Positions 25,452 to 35,356 of a stretch of DNA of 64,000 nt are shown here, in pieces. The position numbers and the translations under genes were made by a program. Each line of letters starts with the position of its first letter. Positions within the stretch are counted from its first letter, which is position 1. Origin of the DNA: an uncultured Macellibacteroides sp. (GTDB lineage Bacteria; Bacteroidota; Bacteroidia; Bacteroidales; Tannerellaceae); NCBI RefSeq assembly GCF_963667135.1, contig NZ_OY762974.1, positions 2,232,001 to 2,296,000 of the forward strand. The letters are read 5' to 3'. The notes below the pieces were generated by a model. The model was not told the DNA's origin. It did not search any database and saw only the letters and a list, made by a program, of their open reading frames with translations.

Positions 25452-26300
25452 ATGAATACTCTTTCTTTAATATTATTACAAGTCGAAGCGCTCTCCAAAG
25501 CGGAGCAGTTGATGAAAGTGCTGATGGATTCAGGCATTGATCTTGGTAAAAGGATAGTCACTGCTGTAATTGTATTCCTGATAGGCCGTATAATTATTGG
25601 TCTGCTTAATAAACTGTTCCGAAAGATCCTGATAAGAAGAAATGTGGAATTGTCTATCCGTACCTTCCTGGGAAGTATGGTTAATATTCTGCTGACTGTG
25701 CTGCTGATTATTTCGGTTGTAGGTGCGCTTGGTGTGGAGACAACCTCATTTGCAGCGTTACTTGCCTCTGCCGGTGTAGCAATTGGTATGGCTTTAAGTG
25801 GTAATCTGCAGAACTTTGCCGGAGGATTAATGGTGCTGTTGTTTAAACCTTATAAGGTTGGAGATGTGATTGAAGCCCAGAGTGTAAGTGGAACCGTAAA
25901 AGAAATCCAGATTTTTCATACAATCCTTACCACCTTCGATAATAAGGTGATATATGTTCCAAACGGAGCTTTAAGCAGCGGAGTAATTACCAATTACAGC
26001 AATCAGGCTACGCGTAGGGTTGATTGGGTGTTTGGTATCGAATATGGCGAAGATTATGAACGGGTAAAGAGTGTTATCGAACGACTTGCTGCCCGCGATG
26101 AAAGAATACTTACCGAGCCGCTTCCTTTTATAGCTTTGCACGCCCTTGCAGACAGTAGTGTGAATGTTACATTGAGAGCTTGGGTAAAAAGCGAAGACTA
26201 CTGGGGTGTATACTTCGATATGAACCAAAAAGTATATGAAACCTTCAACAGTGAAGGAATAAGCTTCCCCTTCCCCCAACTCACCGTCCATCAGAATTGA
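25452..26300 (+). CDS. Small-conductance mechanosensitive channel, MscS family
   Basis: A 282-residue inner membrane channel that releases solutes on osmotic downshock. Three hydrophobic segments lie within residues 30-120; the third contains the glycine/alanine-rich pore helix SAGVAIGMALSGNLQNFAGGLMVLLF-type sequence that defines MscS. The beta domain has KPYKVGDVIEA and NKVIYVPNGALSSGVITNYS, followed by the alpha/beta C-terminal domain. Length is close to E. coli MscS (286). Confidence 0.93.
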   Translation: MNTLSLILLQVEALSKAEQLMKVLMDSGIDLGKRIVTAVIVFLIGRIIIGLLNKLFRKILIRRNVELSIRTFLGSMVNILLTVLLIISVVGALGVETTSFAALLASAGVAIGMALSGNLQNFAGGLMVLLFKPYKVGDVIEAQSVSGTVKEIQIFHTILTTFDNKVIYVPNGALSSGVITNYSNQATRRVDWVFGIEYGEDYERVKSVIERLAARDERILTEPLPFIALHALADSSVNVTLRAWVKSEDYWGVYFDMNQKVYETFNSEGISFPFPQLTVHQN

Positions 26301-26321
26301 TATTTTTCAAGTTTATAAGCG

Positions 26322-26354
26322 AGGGCTGGCCATTTATTTGGTCAGCCCTTTTTG
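26322..26354 (+). terminator. Terminator after the MscS-type gene
   Basis: Stem AGGGCTGGCCA / TGGTCAGCCCT with a 6-base loop, followed by TTTTTG. Confidence 0.85.
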
Positions 26355-26761
26355 TTATTATTAATTAATGTACGCGCGTACGTTATTATTATAATCATTA
26401 TGTGATTCATTCAATTGTTCAAATAAACCTACCCGTAACTAAATAGAGATGTTGTTTACACTTTTTTGTCAAAAAATGTACACAAAATGGGTTCGTCCTC
26501 AAAACACAGGGGTTTGATAATAAACCCTCGGGCTTGGTTGGGGGAGGCCCAAATAGACTCATAATTCCTATGCAGATTCCCTGTAACTCCTAACTTTGTA
26601 AGGAAAAGTAATGTTTTGAGGAGGAAAATCTATGGAAAAGAATCAAAATTCTTTCATTTATTAATACCCCAAACTTTCTTTTTTCAGCTGCTTGTTTGTA
26701 TAAGTACTGATATTGTTTAAAACTATTGATATCTTTTTATTACTAATTAAATTAAAATTTT
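26355..26761 (+). other. Long intergenic leader before the 1370-residue secreted protein
   Basis: This 400-base stretch has no convincing gene. It holds a perfect 12-bp palindrome GTACGCGCGTAC (26370-26381), a TTTTTTG-T-CAAAAAA repeat near 26462-26476, a hairpin GGGTTT-N6-AAACCC (26510-26527), an unusually G-rich patch (26530-26550), and a TAACTTTG box (26591-26598) that could start a 5' untranslated region of about 155 bases. A ten-codon frame (26632-26664) is preceded by an unusually good Shine-Dalgarno-like GAGGAGG. Confidence 0.45.
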
Positions 26762-29700
26762 ATGATTAAATTTACAAACTTAAGAACAAAAGCTCTTGCA
26801 CTCGTGGCAATGACAGCTTTTAGTGTCGGGTCGGTATTTGGGTCGCCAATTGCTCCTCCTGCTAATCCGTTCTTTGGGGGAACTGTTACTACAGGACCGA
26901 AGATCCTTCAATGGAGCAATCAAACCAAGCTGCAGGCTCCTGTTAGTGAAGGTGCAATTGCTCAAGGAGTAAAAGTGACTTTTTCTGATTCTCCAACAGG
27001 TATGGCATTTAATACTATTGCTGTTGCTCAGAGTGCCACTGTTCCAACAACCAACCCTGGTGTTTCTACGTATTGGGTAAATGGTTCTGCTTTAAACTTG
27101 TTTGCAGGTGAAAACAATAAGGTTGCTGTATCATTTGATATTTCAACTAAGTATTTGACCGATGTAAAAGATTTACAGATCGCTTTGGATGCTAACACAT
27201 TTGGTGGAACATCTAATATGAACGTAAACTTTCACATGGCTTTACAAGTTTATGACCTGAGCGGAAACTTGGTAGATTATTCAGATATTTATCAAGGTGC
27301 CGGAATCACTCCAATGCCTTGGCCTTGGTTTGGATGGAATGAAGAAGAACTTTCACAAGTTTATCCTAGTATCTATAACACATCTGAAGGTTCTAAATTA
27401 TTGAAATTATTCCAAACAGCTGATGATGTTGTTGAAGATCATGATTTTATTCCAGGATCTTTAGATAATAAGATCATCCGTGTTACTTTAATTTCTGATA
27501 GACCAACAGGTGCAGTTGTTAATAACTTCCCTGCAGCTATGGTTGTTAAGAGTGTTAGTATTGATTCAAACGAACCTACATTAACATTATCAAGAACAGC
27601 TGAATTTAATCCATTTGAAGCTGGTATGGGTTATACAACTCCAGAAAGTGCATTGAGTCTGCTTACTGTAGATCAGGATGGTTTAAATTTACCTTCACCT
27701 GCTGCTTCTGCTGTAGAAATTACTAGTCCTAATGGATTCAAGGTTTGTGGTCTTCCTTCTACTGCTGCAGTAGCTAGTATTATGATTGCAAATTCTCCTG
27801 TAAGTGATAATTATGTTTTTGCTCCTGAAATTATTAAGACTTTCTCTGGAACATTTACTGCTGCTGCTAAGTTTATTAATGCAAATGATCCATTATCTCC
27901 AATTCAGGCTTTAACAGCAGAATCTCAGGTTGTTAATGGTAGTTCTGTTCCAGAATTAAACTTGTCTGAAGATAAATTAATCTTTACAGAAGGAACTAAC
28001 TGGACAAGCAAAGACATTCAGATCTGGGGTAAGAATATTCCAGCTGGTGACCAAGGTGATTTCCGTTTTGTAGGTGGTCACGCTGACGATCAGGATGATT
28101 CTGCTTTGGCTGAAGTTGGTGTAGATAACGAATTTACAATTGGAGATTTGGGTGTTATTGCTCATAATTCTTCAAACGTAATTGAAGTTGACTTTGCTCA
28201 GTTCTTAAACAATGTTGATATCAATGTTGCTAAGTTTGTAAAAATGAGCCGCAGATATCGTATACACGATGCATTTGGTGTTGGTGATGATTTCACTGGT
28301 AAAGAAGCTCGTTTATTTACAAATCCTGATGCAGAACTAATTCCTTTCCCACAAGTACTTGTTGTAGGTAATGTTGGTGCTGTATGGTTTGAATATGAAG
28401 GAACTGAAGGAACACCTGGACAGGTTGTAGGTGATATTTCAACTGCATTCTATGCTCCTTATAATGCTGAATTGTTAACTCAGGCTACTTCTAGAACAAA
28501 AACTTTCTATTTGAAGGGTGCTAAGGTTAAAGCTAATTCTAGCGACGAAGCAATATTTGAAATTTCTTTGGATAAGATCGCATCACACGATGATGATGGT
28601 CATATTGCATTCCTTTATAGCGTAGACAAGGGAGCAACCTGGAAAACAGCTGCTACGAAATCTACTATTAAGGTAAAACTTTTGACAGCTAAACAAATTC
28701 TTGACTTCCAAGAAATTGGTGTGCCTATTATGGTTAAATTCAGACCTGATTGTGATGGTTTCGAAGAAGCAAATGATTTGCAGCTTAGCTATCATAACCA
28801 CAATGTTTTGTACAAATGGACTCCTCATTTCAATTGTTTATTGGCTGAACAAACCAATGAAGAAGGTGCTGCCGGTGCTGCTGCTGTAGTATTTGGTGAT
28901 ACAAGAGCTAATTTGGAAAATACAATCCACGATTGGAAGTTTGTAGATGTTATGGAAAATAGTGTTCAAGTATTCTGGAGCGGTTCATTCTTAACAAAGA
29001 GCGAATTCCGTAAAGATTATGGTAATACATTCCTTGGAAGCTGTGGCGAACAAACAAATCCGCTTTCAGAAGGTGAATTCTTTGTTACAGGTTATAACTT
29101 GACAGACAAAGTAAGCGTTGTTGCAAACAAAGATGCTTATAATGAAGATGCATTTGTAATCACAGTTGAACCTGTTGCAGGTTTTGGTGTAGCAAATGGT
29201 TTGGTAATTACTCCTAATGAATTTGGTGAAGTTTATGCTAAGGTAACTGTTAAATTTGCTCCTACTGTAAAAGCTGAAGGCCGTCGTGCTGTAAATGATC
29301 TTATTACTGTAGCTTACGAAGGCAATACTGTAGCAAATGAAGGTTCACATTGGTGGGATCCTGAATTTAACTTCGTTGACATCTTGAATGAATACATGAC
29401 AGAACACGGACCAATCCATGATTTGTTCTTGTATCCTGCTTATGATTATCCTGAAGCTGTTCTTTGTGGTCGCGTTTACGATCCTACATTCGAAGCAGTT
29501 GATGTTGCAGGTATGACTGCTCCTATCAATGGTGAAACTACACAAGACTTTACTTTCTCTGCTTCTGATTTGGATAAGACTTTGAAGACTGTTACTCTTG
29601 CATTGGTTAATAATTCAGCTTCACCTTATACAATTACTTCTCCGAAGGTATTGAATATTGATGAAAATGGGAATGTTAATGCAACTGTTACTGTTAAGTT

Positions 29701-30874
29701 TGCTCCAACTCCTGCAAACAAGTGTAACAATTTGAACTCTATTGTTTATACTTATGGAACTTGTGCTTCTATTCCAGTTGAAGAATCTGAAATAGCTGGA
29801 ACAACTATTGTTGCTCAACCTACATTCCAGGCATTCCAGGCTGGTGACATCCAGGGTGATCGCGTTGATTTGAGAATTACTCCTGCAGTAGGTGGTGAAA
29901 ACTACTTGGTAGGTATCGGTGTTCTGAAATATAACAAGGTTACTTCTTCTATCTTTATGTCTGAAGTTTATGCTGCAAACGACAAGATTTTTGTAGAATT
30001 ATTTAATGGTACAGGTGAAGAACTGAATGGTGATATCATTACAGAAGATGCTCCTAACTATTATCTGCAGATCTTCAAGAGCGGTGTAACTGCTGCTATT
30101 GATACTATTATCCTTGACGGTACAGACGAAGCTCTTTGGGCTCCTTATGGAATCGAAGTTAAGTCTATTGACTTTGACATGGATGGTTCACATGACTACA
30201 AGCTTGTTTTGAAACAAGGTCAGATTACACTTGACGTTTACGAATTTACAGGTGATATCTCTCACAAAACAAGAAAAGATGACTTGGCTGTTGCTTCTTA
30301 TAAGACTTCTACATTTACCGAATCAGACTGGACAACAGTTGGTGGATGGCATACAAGTTTGAATGCATTAACTCAGGTTCCTTTGTACGCAAGTATGTTC
30401 CATGCTGAAGTTGAAGCTGCTAACTTTAAACAATACTTCGAAGATGTAACTGCTGAAAAGCTTGTTTACGGATTTGGTAAAGGTGCTTCAGTTAGTAACT
30501 TAAAGAAAGGCGTTACTTATACTGCCTATGCACAAACTGTTCCTGCTTGTGATGCAGTTGTTGTAGACGGTCATCCAGCTATTAAGCTTGTTCCTGCTAG
30601 TGATTCTAACCGTGTAACTGGTGACGCTATGGATGGTGTTACATTCGGTTTCTTCACTGGAATTGACCAAGTTGAAGTTGCTAAGAATATCTACGCTGCT
30701 AATGGTAAGATCTATGTAGCTGGTGCTACTGAAGGTGTAACTATCTTCAATGCATTAGGTATGCAGGTTAAGGCTGCTTCTATCGAAGAAGCTGCTGCTG
30801 GTATCGACGTAGCTAACGGTATCTATATGGTTAAATCTGGTGACAAGACTGCTAAAGTTCTTGTAAACAAATAA
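26762..30874 (+). CDS. Large secreted surface protein, S-layer candidate
   Basis: A 1370-residue protein with a signal peptide ending near VGSVFGS (about residue 27). It is acidic and built mostly of predicted beta-sandwich segments, with two similar internal blocks: LITVAYEGNTVANEG-type sequence near 850 and LNSIVYTYGTC near 995, each after a VTVKFAP motif. The last 60 residues form a compact domain (YAANGKIYVAG, GIYMVKSGD, terminal KVLVNK) resembling the C-terminal sorting modules of Bacteroidetes type IX secretion substrates and DUF6383. Codon use is strongly biased to GCT, GAA, GTT, GGT and AAC, unlike neighbouring genes, which points to very high expression. Size and expression suit an S-layer or dominant surface protein; this is inference. 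Confidence 0.65.
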   Translation: MIKFTNLRTKALALVAMTAFSVGSVFGSPIAPPANPFFGGTVTTGPKILQWSNQTKLQAPVSEGAIAQGVKVTFSDSPTGMAFNTIAVAQSATVPTTNPGVSTYWVNGSALNLFAGENNKVAVSFDISTKYLTDVKDLQIALDANTFGGTSNMNVNFHMALQVYDLSGNLVDYSDIYQGAGITPMPWPWFGWNEEELSQVYPSIYNTSEGSKLLKLFQTADDVVEDHDFIPGSLDNKIIRVTLISDRPTGAVVNNFPAAMVVKSVSIDSNEPTLTLSRTAEFNPFEAGMGYTTPESALSLLTVDQDGLNLPSPAASAVEITSPNGFKVCGLPSTAAVASIMIANSPVSDNYVFAPEIIKTFSGTFTAAAKFINANDPLSPIQALTAESQVVNGSSVPELNLSEDKLIFTEGTNWTSKDIQIWGKNIPAGDQGDFRFVGGHADDQDDSALAEVGVDNEFTIGDLGVIAHNSSNVIEVDFAQFLNNVDINVAKFVKMSRRYRIHDAFGVGDDFTGKEARLFTNPDAELIPFPQVLVVGNVGAVWFEYEGTEGTPGQVVGDISTAFYAPYNAELLTQATSRTKTFYLKGAKVKANSSDEAIFEISLDKIASHDDDGHIAFLYSVDKGATWKTAATKSTIKVKLLTAKQILDFQEIGVPIMVKFRPDCDGFEEANDLQLSYHNHNVLYKWTPHFNCLLAEQTNEEGAAGAAAVVFGDTRANLENTIHDWKFVDVMENSVQVFWSGSFLTKSEFRKDYGNTFLGSCGEQTNPLSEGEFFVTGYNLTDKVSVVANKDAYNEDAFVITVEPVAGFGVANGLVITPNEFGEVYAKVTVKFAPTVKAEGRRAVNDLITVAYEGNTVANEGSHWWDPEFNFVDILNEYMTEHGPIHDLFLYPAYDYPEAVLCGRVYDPTFEAVDVAGMTAPINGETTQDFTFSASDLDKTLKTVTLALVNNSASPYTITSPKVLNIDENGNVNATVTVKFAPTPANKCNNLNSIVYTYGTCASIPVEESEIAGTTIVAQPTFQAFQAGDIQGDRVDLRITPAVGGENYLVGIGVLKYNKVTSSIFMSEVYAANDKIFVELFNGTGEELNGDIITEDAPNYYLQIFKSGVTAAIDTIILDGTDEALWAPYGIEVKSIDFDMDGSHDYKLVLKQGQITLDVYEFTGDISHKTRKDDLAVASYKTSTFTESDWTTVGGWHTSLNALTQVPLYASMFHAEVEAANFKQYFEDVTAEKLVYGFGKGASVSNLKKGVTYTAYAQTVPACDAVVVDGHPAIKLVPASDSNRVTGDAMDGVTFGFFTGIDQVEVAKNIYAANGKIYVAGATEGVTIFNALGMQVKAASIEEAAAGIDVANGIYMVKSGDKTAKVLVNK

Positions 30875-30892
30875 TTCCGTAAAAATAATTTT

Positions 30893-30922
30893 AAAAGGCG
30901 TCCTTAATCGGGCGCCTTTTTT
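30893..30922 (+). terminator. Terminator between the two secreted protein genes
   Basis: Stem AAAAGGCGTCC / GGGCGCCTTTT with a 6-base loop and a T-run. The -7 box TATATTTG (30923-30930) of the next gene follows at once. Confidence 0.85.
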
Positions 30923-30930
30923 TATATTTG
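30923..30930 (+). promoter_or_regulatory. -7 promoter box of the repeat-protein gene
   Basis: TATATTTG fits TAnnTTTG, 24 bases before the start codon, so the second secreted protein is probably transcribed separately. Confidence 0.5.
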
Positions 30931-30953
30931 TACATACTCTAAATCATTGAATT

Positions 30954-32852
30954 ATGAAGAAAAATCTACTCTTTACTTTTTTTCTTTTATGTTTGCTGCC
31001 GTTAACTGTGTTTGCCCAGGTTTCCACGGACACGGTAACAATAGTTAAACCTCAAAATTGCGCTGTTAAAGTTAATTTTACTTCTGCGATAACCTCTGCA
31101 GTAAAGGATACTACTTTTACGCAATCGGGTATTTACAAGGATCAAATTTATGTTGTTGATGGTACTCCCTTGTCTATAGAGGTCATCCCAAATGAAAACT
31201 ACGATTTTGAGAAGATAACAATTGGAGGTATTGATCACGTGGATAATCCATATTCTATTGAGAGTATGAATGGTAGCCTTACTGTCTCCTCTTCTGTTGT
31301 TTTAATGCGTACTATTACAGTTACAAAACCCGAAAATTGTAAAGTTGTAATTAATTATATGCCTGCTCCGTCGGTTTCAACCAGTAGAATTGATACTATT
31401 ATTCTTTCTTCTGTTTCTGAGAATGTTAATTTGAAAGTAAAAGACGGTACTCAGGTAACAATTAAAGTTGTACCTGATTCAGGTTATTCATTTGAAAATA
31501 CAAATATTGGAGGGACAAATTCGACTCTGAATCCTTCAATAATTTCTTCTTTGACCAGTGATAAGACAATTACAGCTTCGGTTGTTAAATCACATACCGT
31601 AAAAGTTGCCAAACCAGTCAATTCGTTGGTTAAAGTAAACTATACAGCTCCGTTGGGAAGTGTGGCTAAAGATACCACTTTTACAAGTTCCTTACTTTAT
31701 GTTGATTCAATTGTTGTTAAGGATGGAACAGACCTTACAGTAACAGTTACACCTGTTACTGGTTACGAGTTTTTAAATATGTTTATTGGTTTAGATGAGT
31801 TTACCGCTAATCCAAAGACTGTAACTGCAGTTTCAGAAGATCTTGCGATTACTACTGCAGTGGTTAAGAAGAAGTATCTTGTTACTATTACATCGTCGGA
31901 CCATGGTACTATCTCTATTACGAAAGGTGGAATACCTGTACCAACTGCCTCGTTAGTTGAACATGGGTCTGAGCTTGTTATTACGGCTTCGCCTTCAACT
32001 AATTATAGGTTGTCTTCTTTAAAGGTTAATAATGTTGCAATTACTTCTGGTTCATCTAAAACGGTAACCGAAGCTATTACAGTGCAAGCCGAATTTACCT
32101 ATGTAATTCCTAAGTATGCAGTAACTTTTGTTCAACCGGAAAATGGAGAGATTATCGTTCGTAAAAAGGTGGTAAACGGATCCAACGAAGCTTATGTACA
32201 GATTAATTCCGGTGATTCGATTCCGGATGGTACTTCTCTTTATATTTACGCAGAGCCAGGTACCAATTACCTGGTATCAAATATTTTGATTAATGGTATT
32301 CCAGTTGAGAATAAATCTGATTATCCTTTGGTAATTGAGGTTGCAGGGGCAACAACAATTGCGGCTCAATTTGCTATCGCTAAGCAAATGGTTACCTTTA
32401 CACCTCCGGCTAATGGAACGTTTACCGTTAAGAACGGGGATACATTTGTAAACTCAGGGGATTTGGTAGATAGAGGGACTGTCCTGACGCTGACGGCATA
32501 TCCGAATGCAACCTACAAGTTTAAGATGTGGGGAGATGAAAACAAGGATAACCCAAGAGAAATTACTGTAGGAACATCCAACTTAACTGTTTCTGCGCTG
32601 TTTGGTCTTATTACCGGAATAGAACAGGTTTATAGCGGTATGAATGTGTATGCAGCTAATAATGCGATCTATTTAAATGGTGTTGGAACTGATGTTACTT
32701 CGGTATCTGTTGTTGATATGGCTGGTAAGGTTGTGTATAACAACAAGCCTGAACTTGGTCAGACAATTATTAATCCGGTTAACCGTGGCATTTATATTGT
32801 TGTGGTTAAAGGAAAGAAAGGAAATGTTTCAAGTAAGGTGATCGTCAAATAA
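30954..32852 (+). CDS. Secreted repeat protein with InlB-B-like repeats and sorting C-terminus
   Basis: A 632-residue exported protein (signal peptide ending TVFAQ). Three units of about 95 residues (roughly 25-120, 120-215, 215-305) each contain a V(A/T)KP-x-N start, an NFT/NYT strand, a KDTTF-like strand, VxDGTxLTV and a GYEF/NYDF strand. Three further units of 75-90 residues match the divergent InlB B-repeat type (HGTISITKGG, NGEIIVRKKV, NGTFTVKNGD). The last 70 residues repeat the sorting-module pattern of the preceding protein (NVYAANNAIYLNG, GIYIVVVKG, terminal KVIVK). Several D-T/S-hydrophobic sites could be O-glycosylated as in other Bacteroidetes. Probably a surface or adhesion protein. 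Confidence 0.75.
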   Translation: MKKNLLFTFFLLCLLPLTVFAQVSTDTVTIVKPQNCAVKVNFTSAITSAVKDTTFTQSGIYKDQIYVVDGTPLSIEVIPNENYDFEKITIGGIDHVDNPYSIESMNGSLTVSSSVVLMRTITVTKPENCKVVINYMPAPSVSTSRIDTIILSSVSENVNLKVKDGTQVTIKVVPDSGYSFENTNIGGTNSTLNPSIISSLTSDKTITASVVKSHTVKVAKPVNSLVKVNYTAPLGSVAKDTTFTSSLLYVDSIVVKDGTDLTVTVTPVTGYEFLNMFIGLDEFTANPKTVTAVSEDLAITTAVVKKKYLVTITSSDHGTISITKGGIPVPTASLVEHGSELVITASPSTNYRLSSLKVNNVAITSGSSKTVTEAITVQAEFTYVIPKYAVTFVQPENGEIIVRKKVVNGSNEAYVQINSGDSIPDGTSLYIYAEPGTNYLVSNILINGIPVENKSDYPLVIEVAGATTIAAQFAIAKQMVTFTPPANGTFTVKNGDTFVNSGDLVDRGTVLTLTAYPNATYKFKMWGDENKDNPREITVGTSNLTVSALFGLITGIEQVYSGMNVYAANNAIYLNGVGTDVTSVSVVDMAGKVVYNNKPELGQTIINPVNRGIYIVVVKGKKGNVSSKVIVK

Positions 32853-32880
32853 AACGGGTGTTGTATTTACGATTATTGAA

Positions 32881-32906
32881 GAGGGGAGTCCGTTTGGATT
32901 CCCCTC
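32881..32906. terminator. Hairpin between converging genes
   Basis: GAGGGGAGTCC / GGATTCCCCTC with a GTTT loop and a short T-rich tail. Likely terminator of the repeat-protein gene. Confidence 0.65.
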
Positions 32907-32978
32907 TGTCATTTTGTTATTTATACCAGTCGTACGGTATTGTCTAAAATATCCGATTCTCACGGACTTCAGCATTTG

Positions 32979-33803
32979 TTATTTGCCAGCTGTTTTTTGT
33001 TTCAGATAAGCCAGTCTTCTTTCGCTTTTCTCTTTTTCCTTTGTCATCCGGTTGATGTCTGAAAGAACAATGGCAAAAGCATAGGTGGTAACGATTGCTT
33101 TTTTGTCGCCGTCTGCCAGATAAATGGTATAAGGTTTACCTCCGGTATATTCCACTTTAATTCGTTCCTTTTCGTTGGACGATATAAACTTTATGGCTTC
33201 TTCTCCCTTTTCTGCCTTGTAGGTAACTACCTCCGTGGTATTGCCCAAATCTTTGAACCGATAATTTAATCCTCCATCGTAAGGGACGATATCCGTTTCG
33301 GCAAACATTCCGTCTTTTGTACTAAGCTTCATGCTTGTGTGGTTTATAGGTGAGCCACCAAAGTAGACGCTAGCCAGATACATTTCGCCTTTTTCGTTCA
33401 CTCCGCTGCGTACATACGACCGGTTTATGTTTTTTTCGATAGTCTGCTGTTTCCAGATATAGTTACCTGTTTCTTCGTAAAGACTGTCTTTCTCGAGAAT
33501 GAAATCCTTTTTAATGACTTCAAGCTCTTGCTGTTTTACAGGAAGCAGACTGTCGCAGAAAGCTATTGTCCGTTCGTTCTCCTTGGTTTCGACCAAACGC
33601 ATAAGAGACAGCGTTTCTTTCAATACATCGAACTCTTTCGGATAGAGAGTGCGGATACTGTCTATTTCATTTTTCGCGGCAAATAATTCGTTGTTTTCGT
33701 ACATTGCCTGAGCCTTTGCTAATCTGGCTTTTGCTTCTTCGCCCGAGTTACCGCAACTAGCCATCAGGGATACAAAAACCAAACCTAACAGATACTTCTT
33801 CAT
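32979..33803 (-). CDS. Lipoprotein with coiled-coil segments, function unknown
   Basis: A 274-residue predicted lipoprotein: the signal peptide ends in the lipobox LMASC with the Cys at about residue 17. Residues 25-125 are mostly charged helix, probably coiled coil and partly TPR-like (ARLAKAQAMYENNELFAAK); the middle region has strands (EMYLASVYFGG), and the C-terminus is again charged helix. I do not recognise a family function. It is transcribed away from cca. Confidence 0.65.
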   Translation of the reverse strand: MKKYLLGLVFVSLMASCGNSGEEAKARLAKAQAMYENNELFAAKNEIDSIRTLYPKEFDVLKETLSLMRLVETKENERTIAFCDSLLPVKQQELEVIKKDFILEKDSLYEETGNYIWKQQTIEKNINRSYVRSGVNEKGEMYLASVYFGGSPINHTSMKLSTKDGMFAETDIVPYDGGLNYRFKDLGNTTEVVTYKAEKGEEAIKFISSNEKERIKVEYTGGKPYTIYLADGDKKAIVTTYAFAIVLSDINRMTKEKEKSERRLAYLKQKTAGK

Positions 33804-33879
33804 AAGAATTGTTTATTAATGCGTTCTTAGTGCAAAGATATTGGAAAATGGGGAATTAGCAGCAATGGAAGAATTTAAT

Positions 33880-33887
33880 TATCTTTG
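33880..33887 (+). promoter_or_regulatory. -7 promoter box of cca
   Basis: TATCTTTG fits TAnnTTTG, 27 bases before the start codon. Confidence 0.5.
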
Positions 33888-33913
33888 TAGCCTTAAAAGT
33901 GTGAGTATAATCC

Positions 33914-35347
33914 ATGTATATAGATAAAGAAGTGATTGATAAACATCTTTCGTCGCGGACTTTCGGGCTGGTGAGCGAAGCAGCCGACGAATTAGGCCTG
34001 GAAGCTTATGTGATTGGGGGATATGTAAGGGATATTTTTCTGCGCAGACCATCTAAAGATATTGATATAGTTGCTATTGGAAGTGGTATAGAACTGGCTA
34101 AGGCTGTTTCACGTAAATTAGGACGCAACGCGCGTCTTTCCATATTTAAAACTTTTGGAACCGCTCAGGTTAAACTTGGTGATATTGAACTGGAGTTTGT
34201 TGGGGCGCGTAAAGAGTCGTATACCCACGATAGCCGGAAACCGATTGTGGAAGACGGCACGTTAGAAGACGACCAGAATCGTCGCGATTTTACAATAAAT
34301 GCGTTGGCTCTCTGCCTGAATGCCTCTCGTTATGGCGAGCTAATTGATCCTTTTGATGGGATAGGGGATATGGAGCGCCTTACAATCAAGACTCCGCTTA
34401 ATCCGGATATAACATTCAGTGATGATCCCCTCAGGATGATGCGTGCGGTTCGTTTTGCCTCGCAGCTGGGATTTGATATTGATCCGCTTACTTTTGAGGC
34501 GATCGAACGGAATAAAGAACGTATTGAGATTATTTCTAAAGAACGTATTATCGATGAGTTGAACAAGATTATCCTTTCGCCCAGGCCTTCGGTTGGTTTT
34601 GTTTTGCTTGAGGCCAGCGGGTTACTTCCGATTATTTTCCCCGAACTGCATGCTCTGAAAGGTGTTGAAACGAAAGAGGGAATTGGTCATAAGGACAATT
34701 TTTCGCATACATTGATGGTATTGGATAATCTTTCGCGGAATACAGATAATCTCTGGTTGCGTTGGAGTGCCTTGTTGCATGATATTGCTAAACCAGTAAC
34801 GAAAAGATTCGACCAACGTTTGGGCTGGACATTCCACAATCATAACTTTATTGGCGAAAAGATGCTTCCGGGTATTTTCCGCAGGATGAAGCTTCCCCTC
34901 AATGAGAAGATGAAATATGTGCAGAAGATGGTTAGCTTGCACATGCGCCCGATTGCTTTGGCTGATGATGAGGTTACAGATTCTGCCATACGCAGACTCC
35001 TTTTTGATGCAGGTGATGATATAGACGACCTGATGAAACTGTGCGAAGCGGATATAACCAGCAAGAATCCAGATAAGGTGCGCCGGTTCCTGAATAACTT
35101 CCGTTTGGTTAGGGAGAAGCTTGCAGATATCGAAGAAAAAGATCGTGTGCGTAATTTCCAGCCACCTGTTTCGGGCGAGGAAATCATGGAATTGTTTGGT
35201 CTTGGACCATGTGCGCAAGTAGGGGCTATTAAATCTTCCATAAAGGATGCCATTTTGGATGGAGTTATCCCCAATGAATACGAAGCGGCTTATCATTATA
35301 TGATGAAAAAAGCCGAAGCTATGGGATTAAAACCTGTTCAGAAATAA
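33914..35347 (+). CDS. cca: CCA tRNA nucleotidyltransferase with HD domain
   Basis: Adds or repairs the 3' CCA of tRNAs. The 477 residues have the nucleotidyltransferase signature IGGYVRDIFL with the DxD pair in SKDIDIVAIG (about 35-55), the GTAQVKLGDIELEFVGAR block, RRDFTINALAL near 120, and DDPLRMMRAVRFASQLGF near 170, then an HD domain (LRWSALLHDIAKP, near 285) that may have phosphohydrolase activity. The tRNA-Phe gene here already encodes CCA, so repair is its probable role for that tRNA. Confidence 0.92.
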   Translation: MYIDKEVIDKHLSSRTFGLVSEAADELGLEAYVIGGYVRDIFLRRPSKDIDIVAIGSGIELAKAVSRKLGRNARLSIFKTFGTAQVKLGDIELEFVGARKESYTHDSRKPIVEDGTLEDDQNRRDFTINALALCLNASRYGELIDPFDGIGDMERLTIKTPLNPDITFSDDPLRMMRAVRFASQLGFDIDPLTFEAIERNKERIEIISKERIIDELNKIILSPRPSVGFVLLEASGLLPIIFPELHALKGVETKEGIGHKDNFSHTLMVLDNLSRNTDNLWLRWSALLHDIAKPVTKRFDQRLGWTFHNHNFIGEKMLPGIFRRMKLPLNEKMKYVQKMVSLHMRPIALADDEVTDSAIRRLLFDAGDDIDDLMKLCEADITSKNPDKVRRFLNNFRLVREKLADIEEKDRVRNFQPPVSGEEIMELFGLGPCAQVGAIKSSIKDAILDGVIPNEYEAAYHYMMKKAEAMGLKPVQK

Positions 35348-35356
35348 TTATATGTA

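Noticed and set aside
30954-32852. Tandem protein repeats read as a CRISPR-like or satellite DNA repeat
   Set aside because: The periodicity is in the protein sequence (75-95 residues, divergent at DNA level); no short identical repeats with spacers occur anywhere in the window.
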